DNA of 64,000 nt from Sinorhizobium sojae CCBAU 05684 (GCF_002288525.1 NZ_CP023067.1:3265001-3329000); one strand, 5' to 3'; counted from the first letter of the stretch, positions 7,876 to 16,682 are shown. Translations and numbers: made by a program. The notes: generated by a model from the sequence alone, not told the origin.

Positions 7876-9147
7876 TCAGCGTATCAGTATCGCCCGGAAA
7901 TCATTGACGTTGGTGCCGGTCGGGCCGGGCACGAACAGGTCGCCGCTCGCCGAAAAGGCGGACCAGGCGTCGTGGCGGGCGAGATGGGCCCGCGGGTCGA
8001 TGCCTGCCGCCCGCATGCGGGCGATGCTCGCCCCGTCGGCAAACGCGCCGGCATTGTCTTCCGAGCCGTCGATGCCGTCGGTGTCGGCGGCGAGCGCATC
8101 GATGCCCGGAACGCCGTCGATGTCGAGCGCCAACGACAAGAGCAACTCGCTGTTGCGCCCGCCCTTGCCGTAGGCGTTGCCGGAAATGGTGACGGTCGTC
8201 TCGCCGCCGGAAAGCAGCACGACGGGCTTGGTAGCCGGACGGTTGCGTGTGGCCACCTCCCGCGCCAGCGCCGCATGCATGCGGCCGATGTCGCGCGCCT
8301 CGCCCTCGATCGCATCCGAAAGAATGACCGCCTCGATGCCCGCCTCACGGGCGCGCGCCGCGGCCGCCTCGAGCGACACGGTCGCGGAGGCGATCACATG
8401 GACTTCGTTGCCGATAAAAGCCGGGTCGTCGGGGCTCGGCGCACGGGCGGCATCGGAAGAGAGATGTGCCATCACCCGCTCCGGCAAAGCCATGGCGTAG
8501 CGGGAAACGATCTCGCGCGCCTCCTCAAGGCTCGACCGGTCCGGCACCGTCGGCCCGGAGGCGACGAAGGCCGGGTTGTCGCCCGGGACGTCGGAAACGA
8601 CGAGGCTGACGACCCGCGCCGGCGATGCCGCCCGGGCGAGCCGTCCGCCCTTGATGCGGGAAACATGTTTGCGCACCACGTTCATTGCCGAGATCGGCGC
8701 GCCGGAAGCAAGCAGCGCCCGGTTGACGGCTATTTCGTCCTCAAGCGTCAGACCCGTGGGCGGCGCAGGCAGCAGCGCCGAGCCGCCGCCGGAAATCAGC
8801 GCCACCACGAGATCGTCTTCGCTCAGCCCTTGCACCCGTTCGATGAGCGCTGCCGAGCCGACGAGCCCTGCCTCGTCCGGCACCGGATGCGCCGATTGCA
8901 GCACTTCGATGCGCTTGCATGCCTCGATCGGTCCGTGCCGCGCCACGACGGTGCCCTCGAGCGGGCCGTCCCAGAGCCGCTCGAAGGCGGCCGCCATCTG
9001 GCTTGCCGCCTTGCCGGCGCCGACGACGATCGTCCGCCCCTTGGGCCGCGCCGGCAGATGGGCGCGAATGGCGGCTTCTGGATCGGCCGCAGTGACGGCG
9101 GCCTCGAAGAGGGAGGTCAGGAAGGGGCGCGGCTCGATCAATGTCAT
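7876..9147 (-). CDS. ttuD: glycerate 2-kinase (MOFRL family; TtuD/GckA-like, often annotated hydroxypyruvate reductase)
   Basis: This 423-residue protein has the two-domain DUF4147/MOFRL layout. VVGAGKAASQMAAAFE and the ISGGGSALLPAP nucleotide/substrate loop are in the N-terminal half, and LLSGGETTVTI and ADTDGIDGSEDNAGAF are in the C-terminal half. Members phosphorylate D-glycerate to 2-phosphoglycerate; older annotation calls them hydroxypyruvate reductase TtuD. It is the last gene of the leftward island, 171 bp after a GMC dehydrogenase with a mosaic repeat between. A kinase that sends glycerate into glycolysis fits the exit of a sugar or sugar-acid pathway. The family call is firm, the pathway is inferred. 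Confidence 0.85.
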   Translation of the reverse strand: MTLIEPRPFLTSLFEAAVTAADPEAAIRAHLPARPKGRTIVVGAGKAASQMAAAFERLWDGPLEGTVVARHGPIEACKRIEVLQSAHPVPDEAGLVGSAALIERVQGLSEDDLVVALISGGGSALLPAPPTGLTLEDEIAVNRALLASGAPISAMNVVRKHVSRIKGGRLARAASPARVVSLVVSDVPGDNPAFVASGPTVPDRSSLEEAREIVSRYAMALPERVMAHLSSDAARAPSPDDPAFIGNEVHVIASATVSLEAAAARAREAGIEAVILSDAIEGEARDIGRMHAALAREVATRNRPATKPVVLLSGGETTVTISGNAYGKGGRNSELLLSLALDIDGVPGIDALAADTDGIDGSEDNAGAFADGASIARMRAAGIDPRAHLARHDAWSAFSASGDLFVPGPTGTNVNDFRAILIR

Positions 9148-9211
9148 CGAATCAAATCCGGATAGCTACGGGATAATGTCTCAGATCCTATTCGATCTAA
9201 GGATGAATTCG

Positions 9212-9271
9212 GCAGCAATTTAAAGCGCTGCAGCGACGTTGGCGCGTCTGAACAAGACACCGGGCGCCGTG
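9212..9271 (+). repeat. RIME-like mosaic repeat, partial
   Basis: GCAGCAATTTAAAG, then GCGCGTCTGAACAAGAC and GGCGCCGT, match the order and sequence of the fuller copy at 31828-31930. It lies between the glycerate kinase and GMC genes. This is a dispersed intergenic repeat of the type described in Rhizobiaceae (RIME/ABC elements). Confidence 0.6.
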
Positions 9272-9318
9272 GGTCGGAAACGGACACGTCTCGGCGCCCT
9301 ATCCGCCGGTCGTCACGG

Positions 9319-10974
9319 TCAGCGCATATCGGCGCGGGCGCGCGGCCTGGTGTCGTTGCGCTCGTGCTGGAAGAGCGCCGGCGGCAGCGGCGGCAGGCCG
9401 CGGATGATGTCGGCCCCCTTCTCGCCCACCATGATCGTCGGCCCGTTGGTGTTGCAGGAGGGCACCCGCGGCATAACCGAGCTGTCGCAGACGCGAAGCC
9501 CATCGATCCCGCGGACCCGAAGCTCGGGATCGACGACGGCCAGTGCATCGGTCCCCATCTTGCAGGTGCCGACCGGGTGGTGATCGGTTTTGGCATTGGC
9601 GCATCCATAGTCGAAGAGCTGCTCCTCGGTCCCGATCTCCGGCCCCGGCAACCGTTCGGCCAGAACGAAGGGCTTGAGCGCCGGCTGCTGCATGATCTCG
9701 CGGGCGATCCTGAGGCCCTCGATGGACATTTTCCGGTCGTGCGGATCCTCCCAATAGTTCGGATCGATGAGCGGTGCCGCGTTCGGATCGGCCGAGGAAA
9801 GCCGCACGGTGCCGCGCGAGCGCGGATGCAGATAGGCGGAATTGAGCGTCACGCCGGCATTCCTGAGCCGGGCGACACCGGCCTCGATGCCCGAGCCAAG
9901 GCCGAGATGAAACTGGATGTCCGGCGAACGGGCGTCCGGATCCGCATACCAGAAACCGCCGGTCTCGAAGAGCGACGAGGCGACGGGACCGGTGCGGAAC
10001 AGCACATATTGCAGCCCGGCCCACAGCGTGCGGTGCAGCTTGGCCACATTGTCATAGGTGTGGTCGCCGGTGCATTCGCAGATGACGAAAAGGTCGAGGT
10101 GATCCTGGAGATTGCCGCCGACGCCGGGGAGATCGTGCAGCACCTCGACGCCGACCGCGCGCAGGTGATCGGCCGGGCCGATACCGGATTGCAGAAGCAG
10201 CTTCGGCGAGCCGATCGCGCCCGAGGTGACGAGCACCTCGCGCTCGGCCCGGATGGTTTCGCCGCCCCCGTCCGTCACGACTTCGACGCCGGCGGCACGC
10301 CGGCCTTCGAGCAGGATGCGGGCGACCCGGGCGCCGGTGCGCACCGTGAGGTTCTTCCGCTCCCTGATCGGCGCCAGATAGGCGAGCGAAGCCGAGGAGC
10401 GCCGGCGATTGCGCTGGGTCAGCTGGTAAAAGCCGATCCCCGCCTGCCGGCTGCCATTGAAATCGTGATTGTAGGGAATGCCGAGCTCCTGGCCGGCGCG
10501 AATATAGGCGTCGCAGATCGGCATTGCCGAGACCGGCATCGAGACGCCGAGCGGACCGCCATAGGCATGGTAGTCGTCGGCGAAGCGCTCATTGTCCTCG
10601 GCGCGCTTGAAATAGGGGAGCACGCTACGGTAGTCCCAGCCGGTGCAACCGTCCTCGCGTGCCCAGAGATCGTAATCGACCGCGTTGCCGCGCGTATAGA
10701 GCTGCGCATTGATCGACGAGCCGCCGCCGATCACCTTCGCCTGGGTGTAGCGCAGCACCCTGCCCTCCATGTGCTTCTGCGGCACCGTATGCCAGCCCCA
10801 GCTCGCCACGCCCTTGGTCATCTTGGCAAAGCCCGCCGGCATGTGGAACAGCGGGTTCCAGTCGCCACCACCAGCCTCCAGCAGCAGCACCTTGACCGTC
10901 GGATCCTCGCTCAGTCGGTTGGCAAGCACGCAGCCGGCAGGACCGGCACCGGTGATGATGTAGTCGTAGCCCAT
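9319..10974 (-). CDS. GMC-family oxidoreductase, choline/alcohol dehydrogenase type
   Basis: This 551-residue flavoprotein starts with a Rossmann FAD site (YIITGAGPAGCVLANRLSE) and carries the GMC signatures VIGGGSSINAQLYTRG (about residue 80) and TSGAIGSPKLLLQSGIGP (about 260). The C-terminal active-site block has TDHHPVGTCKMG and a catalytic Asn in SCNTNGPTIMVGEKGAD. Length and motifs match the choline dehydrogenase/AlkJ branch, which oxidises primary alcohols and passes electrons to the respiratory chain. It is separated from the SDR gene by 214 bp of palindromic repeats. The substrate is unknown; context suggests a polyol, sugar or aglycone alcohol. Confidence 0.85.
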   Translation of the reverse strand: MGYDYIITGAGPAGCVLANRLSEDPTVKVLLLEAGGGDWNPLFHMPAGFAKMTKGVASWGWHTVPQKHMEGRVLRYTQAKVIGGGSSINAQLYTRGNAVDYDLWAREDGCTGWDYRSVLPYFKRAEDNERFADDYHAYGGPLGVSMPVSAMPICDAYIRAGQELGIPYNHDFNGSRQAGIGFYQLTQRNRRRSSASLAYLAPIRERKNLTVRTGARVARILLEGRRAAGVEVVTDGGGETIRAEREVLVTSGAIGSPKLLLQSGIGPADHLRAVGVEVLHDLPGVGGNLQDHLDLFVICECTGDHTYDNVAKLHRTLWAGLQYVLFRTGPVASSLFETGGFWYADPDARSPDIQFHLGLGSGIEAGVARLRNAGVTLNSAYLHPRSRGTVRLSSADPNAAPLIDPNYWEDPHDRKMSIEGLRIAREIMQQPALKPFVLAERLPGPEIGTEEQLFDYGCANAKTDHHPVGTCKMGTDALAVVDPELRVRGIDGLRVCDSSVMPRVPSCNTNGPTIMVGEKGADIIRGLPPLPPALFQHERNDTRPRARADMR

Positions 10975-11057
10975 TCACACGTCCTCAAGTTCCGCGCTTC
11001 CGGCGCGGTTATTGTCGTTCACTCGCCCTTGGCCGCCCCTCATCCGGCTGCCGCCAC

Positions 11058-11081
11058 CTTTTCCCCGCTTGCGGGGAGAAG
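11058..11081. repeat. C/G-rich palindrome (family 1)
   Basis: An inverted repeat centred on CCCCGC-TT-GCGGGG, with flanking CTTTT and GAGAAG arms, lies in the SDR-GMC gap. It is preceded by the typical CTCATCCGGCTGCCGCCACC leader of this family. Confidence 0.65.
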
Positions 11082-11133
11082 GGACTCGCGGAACCGCCGT
11101 CGCCAAATGAGCGCCAGCCTTCGCCGGGCACGT

Positions 11134-11173
11134 CTCTCTCCCCGCGAGCGGGGAGAGAGGTTAGGGTGAGGGG
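11134..11173. repeat. C/G-rich palindrome (family 1), second copy
   Basis: A perfect stem CTCTCTCCCCGC / GCGGGGAGAGAG with a 2-nt loop is followed by TTAGGGTGAGGGG. With the copy 50 bp away it forms an inverted pair, a common rhizobial arrangement. It separates the SDR from the downstream GMC gene. Confidence 0.65.
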
Positions 11174-11188
11174 CGGCCCCACTCCGCC

Positions 11189-11962
11189 TCACAACCGTCC
11201 GATCGACAGCCCGCCGTCGGCCTGGATTACCGAGCCGGTAGCGAAGCCGAACCTGCCGCTGGCGAGCCCGGCGACGATGTTGCCGATATCGCCCGGCTCG
11301 CCCCAGCGCCGCATCGGCACCAGCCCGCCGGCGATCAGGGCGTCGTATTTGCCGGAAACCGTCGCGGTCATGTCGGAGCGGATGATGCCGGGGCGGACCT
11401 CGAAGACCGCGATGCCGGTCTCGGCAAGCCGGAGCGCCAGCCCCTGGCTGAAGGCAGCGAGCCCCGCCTTGCTCATGCAATAGTCGAGCCGTTCCGGCGA
11501 GGTCATCGCCGCGGATACCGAGGTGATGTTGACGATCGAACGCGGCGCGCCCGCTTGCGCCGCAAGCATCGCCTTCACGACTGCCTGGGTGAAGAAGACG
11601 GTGCCGCGCAGATTGACGCCAATGATCGTGTCGAAATTTTCAGGTCTCAGGTCGAGGAAGTCGCCGCGCATGACGGAGGCGATGCCGGCATTGTTGACGA
11701 GGCAATCGATCCGGCCGAAGGCGTCGACCACTGCGTCAACGGTCGTCTGATGGCTCGCCACGTCGGCGAGGTCCGCCTTCAGGAAAATCGAGCGGGCCCC
11801 GAGCGCCTCGAGATCGGCTATCACCGGTTCGACGCCCTCCGCGTCGCCTATCCCGGTGATCGCAATGTCGAAGCCGCTTGCAGCCAGCGCGCGGGCGATG
11901 CCGCGCCCGATGCCGCGCCGGCCGCCGGTGACGATCGCGATCCGTCGCGTCCCCTGCGTCAT
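11189..11962 (-). CDS. short-chain dehydrogenase/reductase (FabG-like)
   Basis: This 257-residue classical SDR has the cofactor motif TGGRRGIGRGIA near residue 13, NNAG near residue 91, a catalytic serine in NITSVSA and the YCMSK pair, and a C-terminal ATGSVIQADGG that is typical of family members. Such proteins catalyse NAD(P)-linked oxidation or reduction of a secondary alcohol/ketone; many are wrongly called 3-oxoacyl-ACP reductase. It lies between two GMC dehydrogenase genes in the island, so interconversion of a keto-sugar or keto-polyol is likely. The substrate is not identifiable from the sequence. Confidence 0.82.
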   Translation of the reverse strand: MTQGTRRIAIVTGGRRGIGRGIARALAASGFDIAITGIGDAEGVEPVIADLEALGARSIFLKADLADVASHQTTVDAVVDAFGRIDCLVNNAGIASVMRGDFLDLRPENFDTIIGVNLRGTVFFTQAVVKAMLAAQAGAPRSIVNITSVSAAMTSPERLDYCMSKAGLAAFSQGLALRLAETGIAVFEVRPGIIRSDMTATVSGKYDALIAGGLVPMRRWGEPGDIGNIVAGLASGRFGFATGSVIQADGGLSIGRL

Positions 11963-11980
11963 GACCGGAGCCCCTCCTTA

Positions 11981-12028
11981 GATCACGATGATTTTGGGTC
12001 GTCTCGACCCAAAATCATAAACGTGATC
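11981..12028. repeat. long palindrome (GATCACG...CGTGATC)
   Basis: Nested inverted arms GATTTTGGGTCG / CGACCCAAAATC and GATCACG / CGTGATC lie just upstream of the SDR gene. Together with the following family-3 unit it makes a two-hairpin intergenic element. Confidence 0.65.
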
Positions 12029-12040
12029 GATTCTAAAGTT

Positions 12041-12090
12041 AGAGCGGGATGTGGGCGGAAAACCGAGCACACTTTTCCTCATCCCGCTCT
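12041..12090. repeat. family-3 palindrome overlapping the GMC stop codon
   Basis: AGAGCGGGATG...CGGAAAACCG...CATCCCGCTCT forms an inverted repeat. Its right arm contains the last codons and stop (12079-12081) of the leftward GMC gene, so the C-terminal residues RAG are repeat-derived. Confidence 0.6.
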
Positions 12091-13590
12091 GGCGATGTGG
12101 TCGGCGACGCGCAGCGCCTGGGCCGCGACCGTCAGCGCCGGATTGACGGCGGCCGAGGTTGGCAGGAAGCTCGCGTCGACCACGAAGAGATTCGGATGAT
12201 CGAAGGCGCGGCAATAGACATCGAGTGGCGCCTTTTCCGGATCATTACCGATCCGGACGGTTCCGCATTGATGCGAGGGCGTGCGCTTGTCGAAGGCGCG
12301 CGCGAGCACGACTGGAAAACCCGCCTGCCGGAGCACGGCCTTGAGCCTGGCGACGAGCTTCAGATGCGCCTGCCAGTTGGTGCGCACCCATTGCAGAAGA
12401 ATGCGCTCGCCATCGACCATGACCCGGCTTTCCGGCGACGGCAGATCCTCGCTCATGGCGTAGAAGTCGATAGCGCGGGCGGAGACCTGCTCCAGCAGCC
12501 ATTCCGGCGTCGAGCGCAAATTCGCCTTGAGAATAGCGCCGGAAACGCGGCCGAGAAGCTGGATATTGCCGAGCGGCGGCCCGCCCTCGCCGTCCGACAG
12601 ATAGAAATCATTGAGCCCGAACGTCTTCTGGTAGACGGAATCATTGCGGTACCAGGGGCTGAGTGCAATGACCGCACTCGAATTGTGATTCATGAAATTG
12701 CGGCCGACCTGATCGGATCGGTTGGCGATTCCGCCGGGGTTGCGCTCATCGGCCGAACGCAACAAGAGGACGGCTGACTGCACCGCGCCCGCCGAAAGGA
12801 TTACCAGCTTCGGCACCAGGCGGCGCTCAGTGCCGTCCTTGATGTAGTGCACCGTCTCGATCGCCTTGCCGTCCGGCGCGGGTGACAGCCGCGTCACGCG
12901 CGAGCCGGTCTGCAGCCGGACATTCGGATATTCGAGCGCCTTCGCCAGTGCCGCGGTTTCCGCGTCCATCTTGCCGTCGAAACTGTTCGGATGCGCATCC
13001 CAGGGCGTCTTGCCCCTGGCAAGCCAACGCTCGATATCGATGCCGAGCGGCAGCGAATAGGGATGAAGCCCAAGCCCGCGCAAGCGCTCGCGAACCTTGG
13101 CGATCGCTGGTTCGTCCGGCACCGGCCCATGCGGATAGTCGTTCGAGTGAGGGGGCTCGGTCGGATCCTCTCCGAGGCGCCCGCGCACCTGGTAGAGCTC
13201 TTCGGCCTTGGCATACCACGGCTCGAGTTCCTCATAGGGAAAGGGCCAGGCCGGTGACACGCCGTCGAGATGGACCATCTCCTCGAAATCCTCCCGGCGG
13301 TAGCGGGTGAGCACCGCGCCGTAGAATTTCGAATTACCACCGACATTGTAGTAGTTGCCGGGATTGAAGCCGAGGCCGCCCGCCTCGTACCAGGTCTCCT
13401 TGGGCCGGAAATGACCGCGCTGGAAGATCGCCCGCTGGTCGCGGTTCTCCGGCCGGTCCTCGATATGGCCGCCCGCTTCCAGGATGAGGATTTCCGCACC
13501 CGACTCGGCAAGGCCAGCCGCGACGGTGGCGCCGCCGATGCCCGAACCGATGATGACGATATCCGGCTCTGCCGCCACGGCCACGCTCAT
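12079..13590 (-). CDS. GMC-family oxidoreductase, sugar/gluconate dehydrogenase large-subunit type
   Basis: This 503-residue protein has an FAD site IVIIGSGIGGATVAAGLAES at about residues 11-30, a GGLGFNPGNYYNVGGNSKFYGA block, and a C-terminal active-site region with HQCGTVRIG and NPALTVAAQALRVAD. It is shorter than, and from a different branch to, the GMC protein encoded at 9319-10974. The ATG at 13590 overlaps the TGA of the ABC ATPase gene by 4 nt (ATGA), showing translational coupling to the transporter; the frame is open further upstream but without homology. The tight link suggests that it oxidises the imported carbohydrate. The acceptor and exact substrate are unknown. Confidence 0.82.
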   Translation of the reverse strand: MSVAVAAEPDIVIIGSGIGGATVAAGLAESGAEILILEAGGHIEDRPENRDQRAIFQRGHFRPKETWYEAGGLGFNPGNYYNVGGNSKFYGAVLTRYRREDFEEMVHLDGVSPAWPFPYEELEPWYAKAEELYQVRGRLGEDPTEPPHSNDYPHGPVPDEPAIAKVRERLRGLGLHPYSLPLGIDIERWLARGKTPWDAHPNSFDGKMDAETAALAKALEYPNVRLQTGSRVTRLSPAPDGKAIETVHYIKDGTERRLVPKLVILSAGAVQSAVLLLRSADERNPGGIANRSDQVGRNFMNHNSSAVIALSPWYRNDSVYQKTFGLNDFYLSDGEGGPPLGNIQLLGRVSGAILKANLRSTPEWLLEQVSARAIDFYAMSEDLPSPESRVMVDGERILLQWVRTNWQAHLKLVARLKAVLRQAGFPVVLARAFDKRTPSHQCGTVRIGNDPEKAPLDVYCRAFDHPNLFVVDASFLPTSAAVNPALTVAAQALRVADHIARAG

Positions 13591-14699
13591 GCGATCCGCT
13601 TCTCGCTCTCGGGATCGAAGAACACGGCCTTGTCGAGATTGAAGGCAAGGCGCGAAGTCTGACCGGGCGCGATGCGCGCATCGGCCCGGAGCCGCGCGAC
13701 GATCTCCTTGCCGCCAAGCCTCGTGACGGCAAAGGTGTCGGAGCCGGCGGGTTCGACCACCTCGATCAGGCATTCGCCTTCGGTGACGAACTTTGCATTG
13801 CGGTCGGCGCCTTCCGGATCGGTCAGCGCCTCCGGACGGATGCCAAAGACGACGTCCCTGCCGGCATAGGCGGAAAGCGCGCCGTCATGCGGGACGAGGA
13901 GCTTCAGCGGTTCGGCGTTCGGCCGCTCCAGCGCCACGGCGACCTGCGCGCCTTCGGTCTCGACGCGGACGCTCAGGAGGTTCATCGCCGGCGAGCCCAT
14001 GAAATCGGCGACGAACATGTTGGCCGGGTTGTTGTAGATCTCCGCCGGCGTTCCGAACTGCTGCAGCACGCCGTCCTTCAAGACCGCGATCTTGGTCGCA
14101 AGCGTCATCGCCTCGATCTGGTCATGCGTCACATAGACGATCGTCGTCTTCATGCGGCTGTGCAGGCGCTTGATCTCCGTGCGCATATCGACGCGCAGCT
14201 TTGCGTCGAGGTTCGACAGCGGCTCGTCGAAGAGGAAGACCTGCGGTTCACGCACCAGTGCCCGGCCCATGGCGACGCGCTGGCGCTGGCCGCCGGAAAG
14301 CTGGCTCGGCTTGCGGTCGAGCAGGTGGTCGATCTGCAGCATCTCCGCGACCTGGCGGATCGCCTTCTCGCGCTCTTCCTTCGGCACGCCGCGGATCTCC
14401 ATGCCGAAGGCGATGTTGCCGGCGACCGTCATGTTCGGATAGAGCGCGTAGGACTGGAACACCATGGCGATGTCGCGCTTCGACGGGTGGAGGCCCGAAA
14501 CCGAGCGGCCATTGATGGCGATGTCGCCGGACGTGATCGGCTCCAGCCCCGCGATCGCGTTCAGAAGGGTCGACTTGCCGCAGCCGGAGGGGCCGACGAG
14601 CACGAGGAAACCGCCCTCCTCGATCTCGAGATCGATGTCCTTCAGGATCTCGAGCGAGCCGTAGGATTTGCGCAGGTGACTGATCTTCAGGAATGACAT
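13587..14699 (-). CDS. ABC transporter ATP-binding protein, CUT1 sugar type (UgpC/MsmK-like)
   Basis: This 370-residue ATPase has a Walker A GPSGCGKST (about residue 37), Q-loop, ABC signature LSGGQRQRVAMGRAL, Walker B VFLFDEPLSNLDAKLR and the H-loop VTHDQIEAMT. A C-terminal regulatory TOBE/OB domain runs from about residue 240 to the end, as in MalK/UgpC. It powers sugar import together with the two permeases and binding protein encoded upstream. It starts 4 nt after permease 2 and ends in a 4-nt overlap with the GMC gene. Confidence 0.92.
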   Translation of the reverse strand: MSFLKISHLRKSYGSLEILKDIDLEIEEGGFLVLVGPSGCGKSTLLNAIAGLEPITSGDIAINGRSVSGLHPSKRDIAMVFQSYALYPNMTVAGNIAFGMEIRGVPKEEREKAIRQVAEMLQIDHLLDRKPSQLSGGQRQRVAMGRALVREPQVFLFDEPLSNLDAKLRVDMRTEIKRLHSRMKTTIVYVTHDQIEAMTLATKIAVLKDGVLQQFGTPAEIYNNPANMFVADFMGSPAMNLLSVRVETEGAQVAVALERPNAEPLKLLVPHDGALSAYAGRDVVFGIRPEALTDPEGADRNAKFVTEGECLIEVVEPAGSDTFAVTRLGGKEIVARLRADARIAPGQTSRLAFNLDKAVFFDPESEKRIA

Positions 14700-14703
14700 G
14701 GGC

Positions 14704-15585
14704 TTATCCTTTCACGGCGCCGGCCATCAGCCCGCGGACGAAGTAGCGGCCGGATACGACGTAGACGATGAGCGTTGGCAGGGCGGCGAGGATCGCGCCC
14801 GCGAAGTGGACGTTGTATTCCTTGACCCCGGTCGAGGAACTCACGAGGTTGTTGAGCGCAACCGTCATCGGCGTCGAAAAGGGGCCTGAAAAGGAGGCGC
14901 CGAACAGGAAGTCGTTCCAGATATTGGTGAACTGCCAGATGACCGAGACGACGATGATCGGCCCGGAGGAAGGCAGCAGGATGCGCCGGAATATCTGGAA
15001 GAAGCCGGCGCCGTCGATCTGCGCCGCCCGCACGAGTTCGGTTGGAAACGCCTCGTAATAGTTGCGGAAATAGAGCGTCGTGAAGCCGATGCCGTAAACC
15101 ACATGCACGAGGATCAGCCCCCATATCGACCCGGCAAGGCCGAAGACGCCGAGAATACGCGCCATCGGGATGAGCACGATCTGGAACGGGATGAAGCAGG
15201 AGAGCAAGAGCATGCCGAAGACGATGTTCGCACCGGGGAAGCGCCACTTCGTCAGCACATAGCCGTTGAGCGCGCCGATCATCGTCGAGATCGCCACCGC
15301 CGGCACCACCATCAGGATCGAGTTGATGAAGAAGGGGCGAAGGCCGGTCGGCTGCACGCCGATCTGCGCGGTCGACCAGGCGGAAAGCCAAGGCTCGATC
15401 GTCCAGGTCTGAGGCAGGTTCAGCATGCCGCCCTGGCGGATCTCATCGAGCGGCTTTAAGGAATTCACCACCATCACATAAAGCGGCAGCAGCGAGTAGA
15501 GCGCGAAGAGGATCAGCGCCAGGTAAATCAGCGCCCGCGTCAGGCGATCATGGGAGATGACGTTTTCGGGTCTCGCCGCGCCCAT
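14704..15585 (-). CDS. ABC transporter permease 2, CUT1 (MalG-like)
   Basis: This 293-residue membrane protein has about six hydrophobic segments. It carries the EAA-loop sequence TELVRAAQIDGAGFFQIFRRILLP near residue 190, which contacts the ATPase. The N-terminal LTRALIYLALILFALYSLLPLYVMVVNSLK is typical of MalG-type subunits. It begins within one nucleotide of the end of permease 1. It forms the inner-membrane channel of a carbohydrate uptake system. Confidence 0.9.
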   Translation of the reverse strand: MGAARPENVISHDRLTRALIYLALILFALYSLLPLYVMVVNSLKPLDEIRQGGMLNLPQTWTIEPWLSAWSTAQIGVQPTGLRPFFINSILMVVPAVAISTMIGALNGYVLTKWRFPGANIVFGMLLLSCFIPFQIVLIPMARILGVFGLAGSIWGLILVHVVYGIGFTTLYFRNYYEAFPTELVRAAQIDGAGFFQIFRRILLPSSGPIIVVSVIWQFTNIWNDFLFGASFSGPFSTPMTVALNNLVSSSTGVKEYNVHFAGAILAALPTLIVYVVSGRYFVRGLMAGAVKG

Positions 15586-16463
15586 TAGCGTTTTCCTCCC
15601 CGGATTTCCGAATAGAGATAGGGAACGATGATCGAGAAGATCATCACCAGCATGATGATCGCCGACGAGGCGCCGATGGCCATCTGGTTGCGCGTGAAGG
15701 TGTAGGAATACATGAAGGTCGCGGGCAGCTCTGTCGCCTGGCCCGGCCCGCCGCCGGTGAGCGCGATGATGAGGTCATAGGCCTTGATCGCGAGATGGGC
15801 GAGGACGACGAAGGCCGAGAGGAAGACCGGACGCATCAGCGGGATAATGATGCGCCGATAGATGGTCGGCGTCGTCGCCCCGTCGATCTGGGCGGCCTTG
15901 ATGATCTCGTTGTCGACGCCGCGAAGGCCCGCCAGGAACATCGCCATGATGAAGCCGGTCGATTGCCAGACGGCGGCGATGACGACGCAATAGATCGCGA
16001 AATTGCGGTCCTTGATCCAGTCGAAGGAGAAGCTCTCCCAGCCCCAGAGATGCATGGTGTTCTCGAGCCCGATGCCGGGGTCGAGGAACCATTTCCATGC
16101 CGTTCCCGTGACGATGAAGGAGAGCGCCATCGGATAGAGATAGATCGGCCGCAGGAAACCTTCCGCGCGGATCTTCTGATCGAGCAGGATGGCGAGCGCC
16201 AGGCCCAGCACCGAGCAGATCGCGATATAGAGCGTCGCGAAGATCGCCAGATTGCTGATCGCACGCCACCAGTGCGGCAGCGCCCAGAGCCTCGTATAAT
16301 TGCTCAAGCCGACGAAATCATAGGAAGGCAGCATGCGGCTGTTCGTCATCGACAGGAAGCCGGTATAGACGATGAAGCCGTAGACGAAGACCAGGACTAT
16401 CAGAAAGCTGGGAGCGAGCACGAGCTTCGGCAAAAGCTCCTGCAGCCGGGCGCGGCTATCCAT
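15585..16463 (-). CDS. ABC transporter permease 1, CUT1 (MalF-like)
   Basis: This inner-membrane permease is 292 residues long if started at the ATG at 16463 (MDSRARLQELL), which I prefer because GGTGG lies upstream and the longer reading (16508) runs into a dispersed palindrome. It carries the EAA loop NEIIKAAQIDGATTPTIYRRIIIP and about six membrane segments. It pairs with permease 2, overlapping it by one nucleotide. The solute is not evident from the sequence; CUT1 systems carry di- and oligosaccharides, glycosides, polyols or glycerol phosphate. Confidence 0.87.
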   Translation of the reverse strand: MDSRARLQELLPKLVLAPSFLIVLVFVYGFIVYTGFLSMTNSRMLPSYDFVGLSNYTRLWALPHWWRAISNLAIFATLYIAICSVLGLALAILLDQKIRAEGFLRPIYLYPMALSFIVTGTAWKWFLDPGIGLENTMHLWGWESFSFDWIKDRNFAIYCVVIAAVWQSTGFIMAMFLAGLRGVDNEIIKAAQIDGATTPTIYRRIIIPLMRPVFLSAFVVLAHLAIKAYDLIIALTGGGPGQATELPATFMYSYTFTRNQMAIGASSAIIMLVMIFSIIVPYLYSEIRGGKR

Positions 16464-16520
16464 GTTCGTTACCACCGTTGTCGTTTTGCATGGGGGCTCG
16501 CCCCTCATCCGCCTGCCGGC

Positions 16521-16548
16521 ACCTTCTCCCCGCTCACGGGGAGAAGGT
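16521..16548. repeat. C/G-rich palindrome (family 1)
   Basis: A perfect 12-bp stem ACCTTCTCCCCG / CGGGGAGAAGGT with a 4-nt loop is preceded by the family leader CCCCTCATCCGCCTGCCGGC. It lies in the 249-bp gap between the binding-protein and permease genes and may reduce downstream expression relative to the binding protein. Confidence 0.7.
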
Positions 16549-16573
16549 GTCGTGCCGTAGCGCCTTAAGTCGC

Positions 16574-16599
16574 CTCTTCCCGCCTGCGGGAGAGGGGCG
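16574..16599. repeat. C/G-rich palindrome (family 1), degenerate
   Basis: A shorter copy with the arms CTCTTCCCGC and GCGGGAGAG is in the same gap as the two fuller copies on either side. Confidence 0.5.
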
Positions 16600-16654
16600 G
16601 GCGCAGCCGCTCACCCACCAGAGGGAAAGAGGGATGCGGGAGCTCGCCGCTTGT

Positions 16655-16682
16655 CCCTTCTCCCCGCGTGCGGGGAGAAGGG
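16655..16682. repeat. C/G-rich palindrome (family 1)
   Basis: A perfect 13-bp stem CCCTTCTCCCCGC / GCGGGGAGAAGGG with a 2-nt loop lies 30 nt downstream of the binding-protein stop codon. It is placed to stabilise the 3' end of the binding-protein mRNA, as REP-like hairpins do in other periplasmic-binding-protein operons. Confidence 0.7.
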
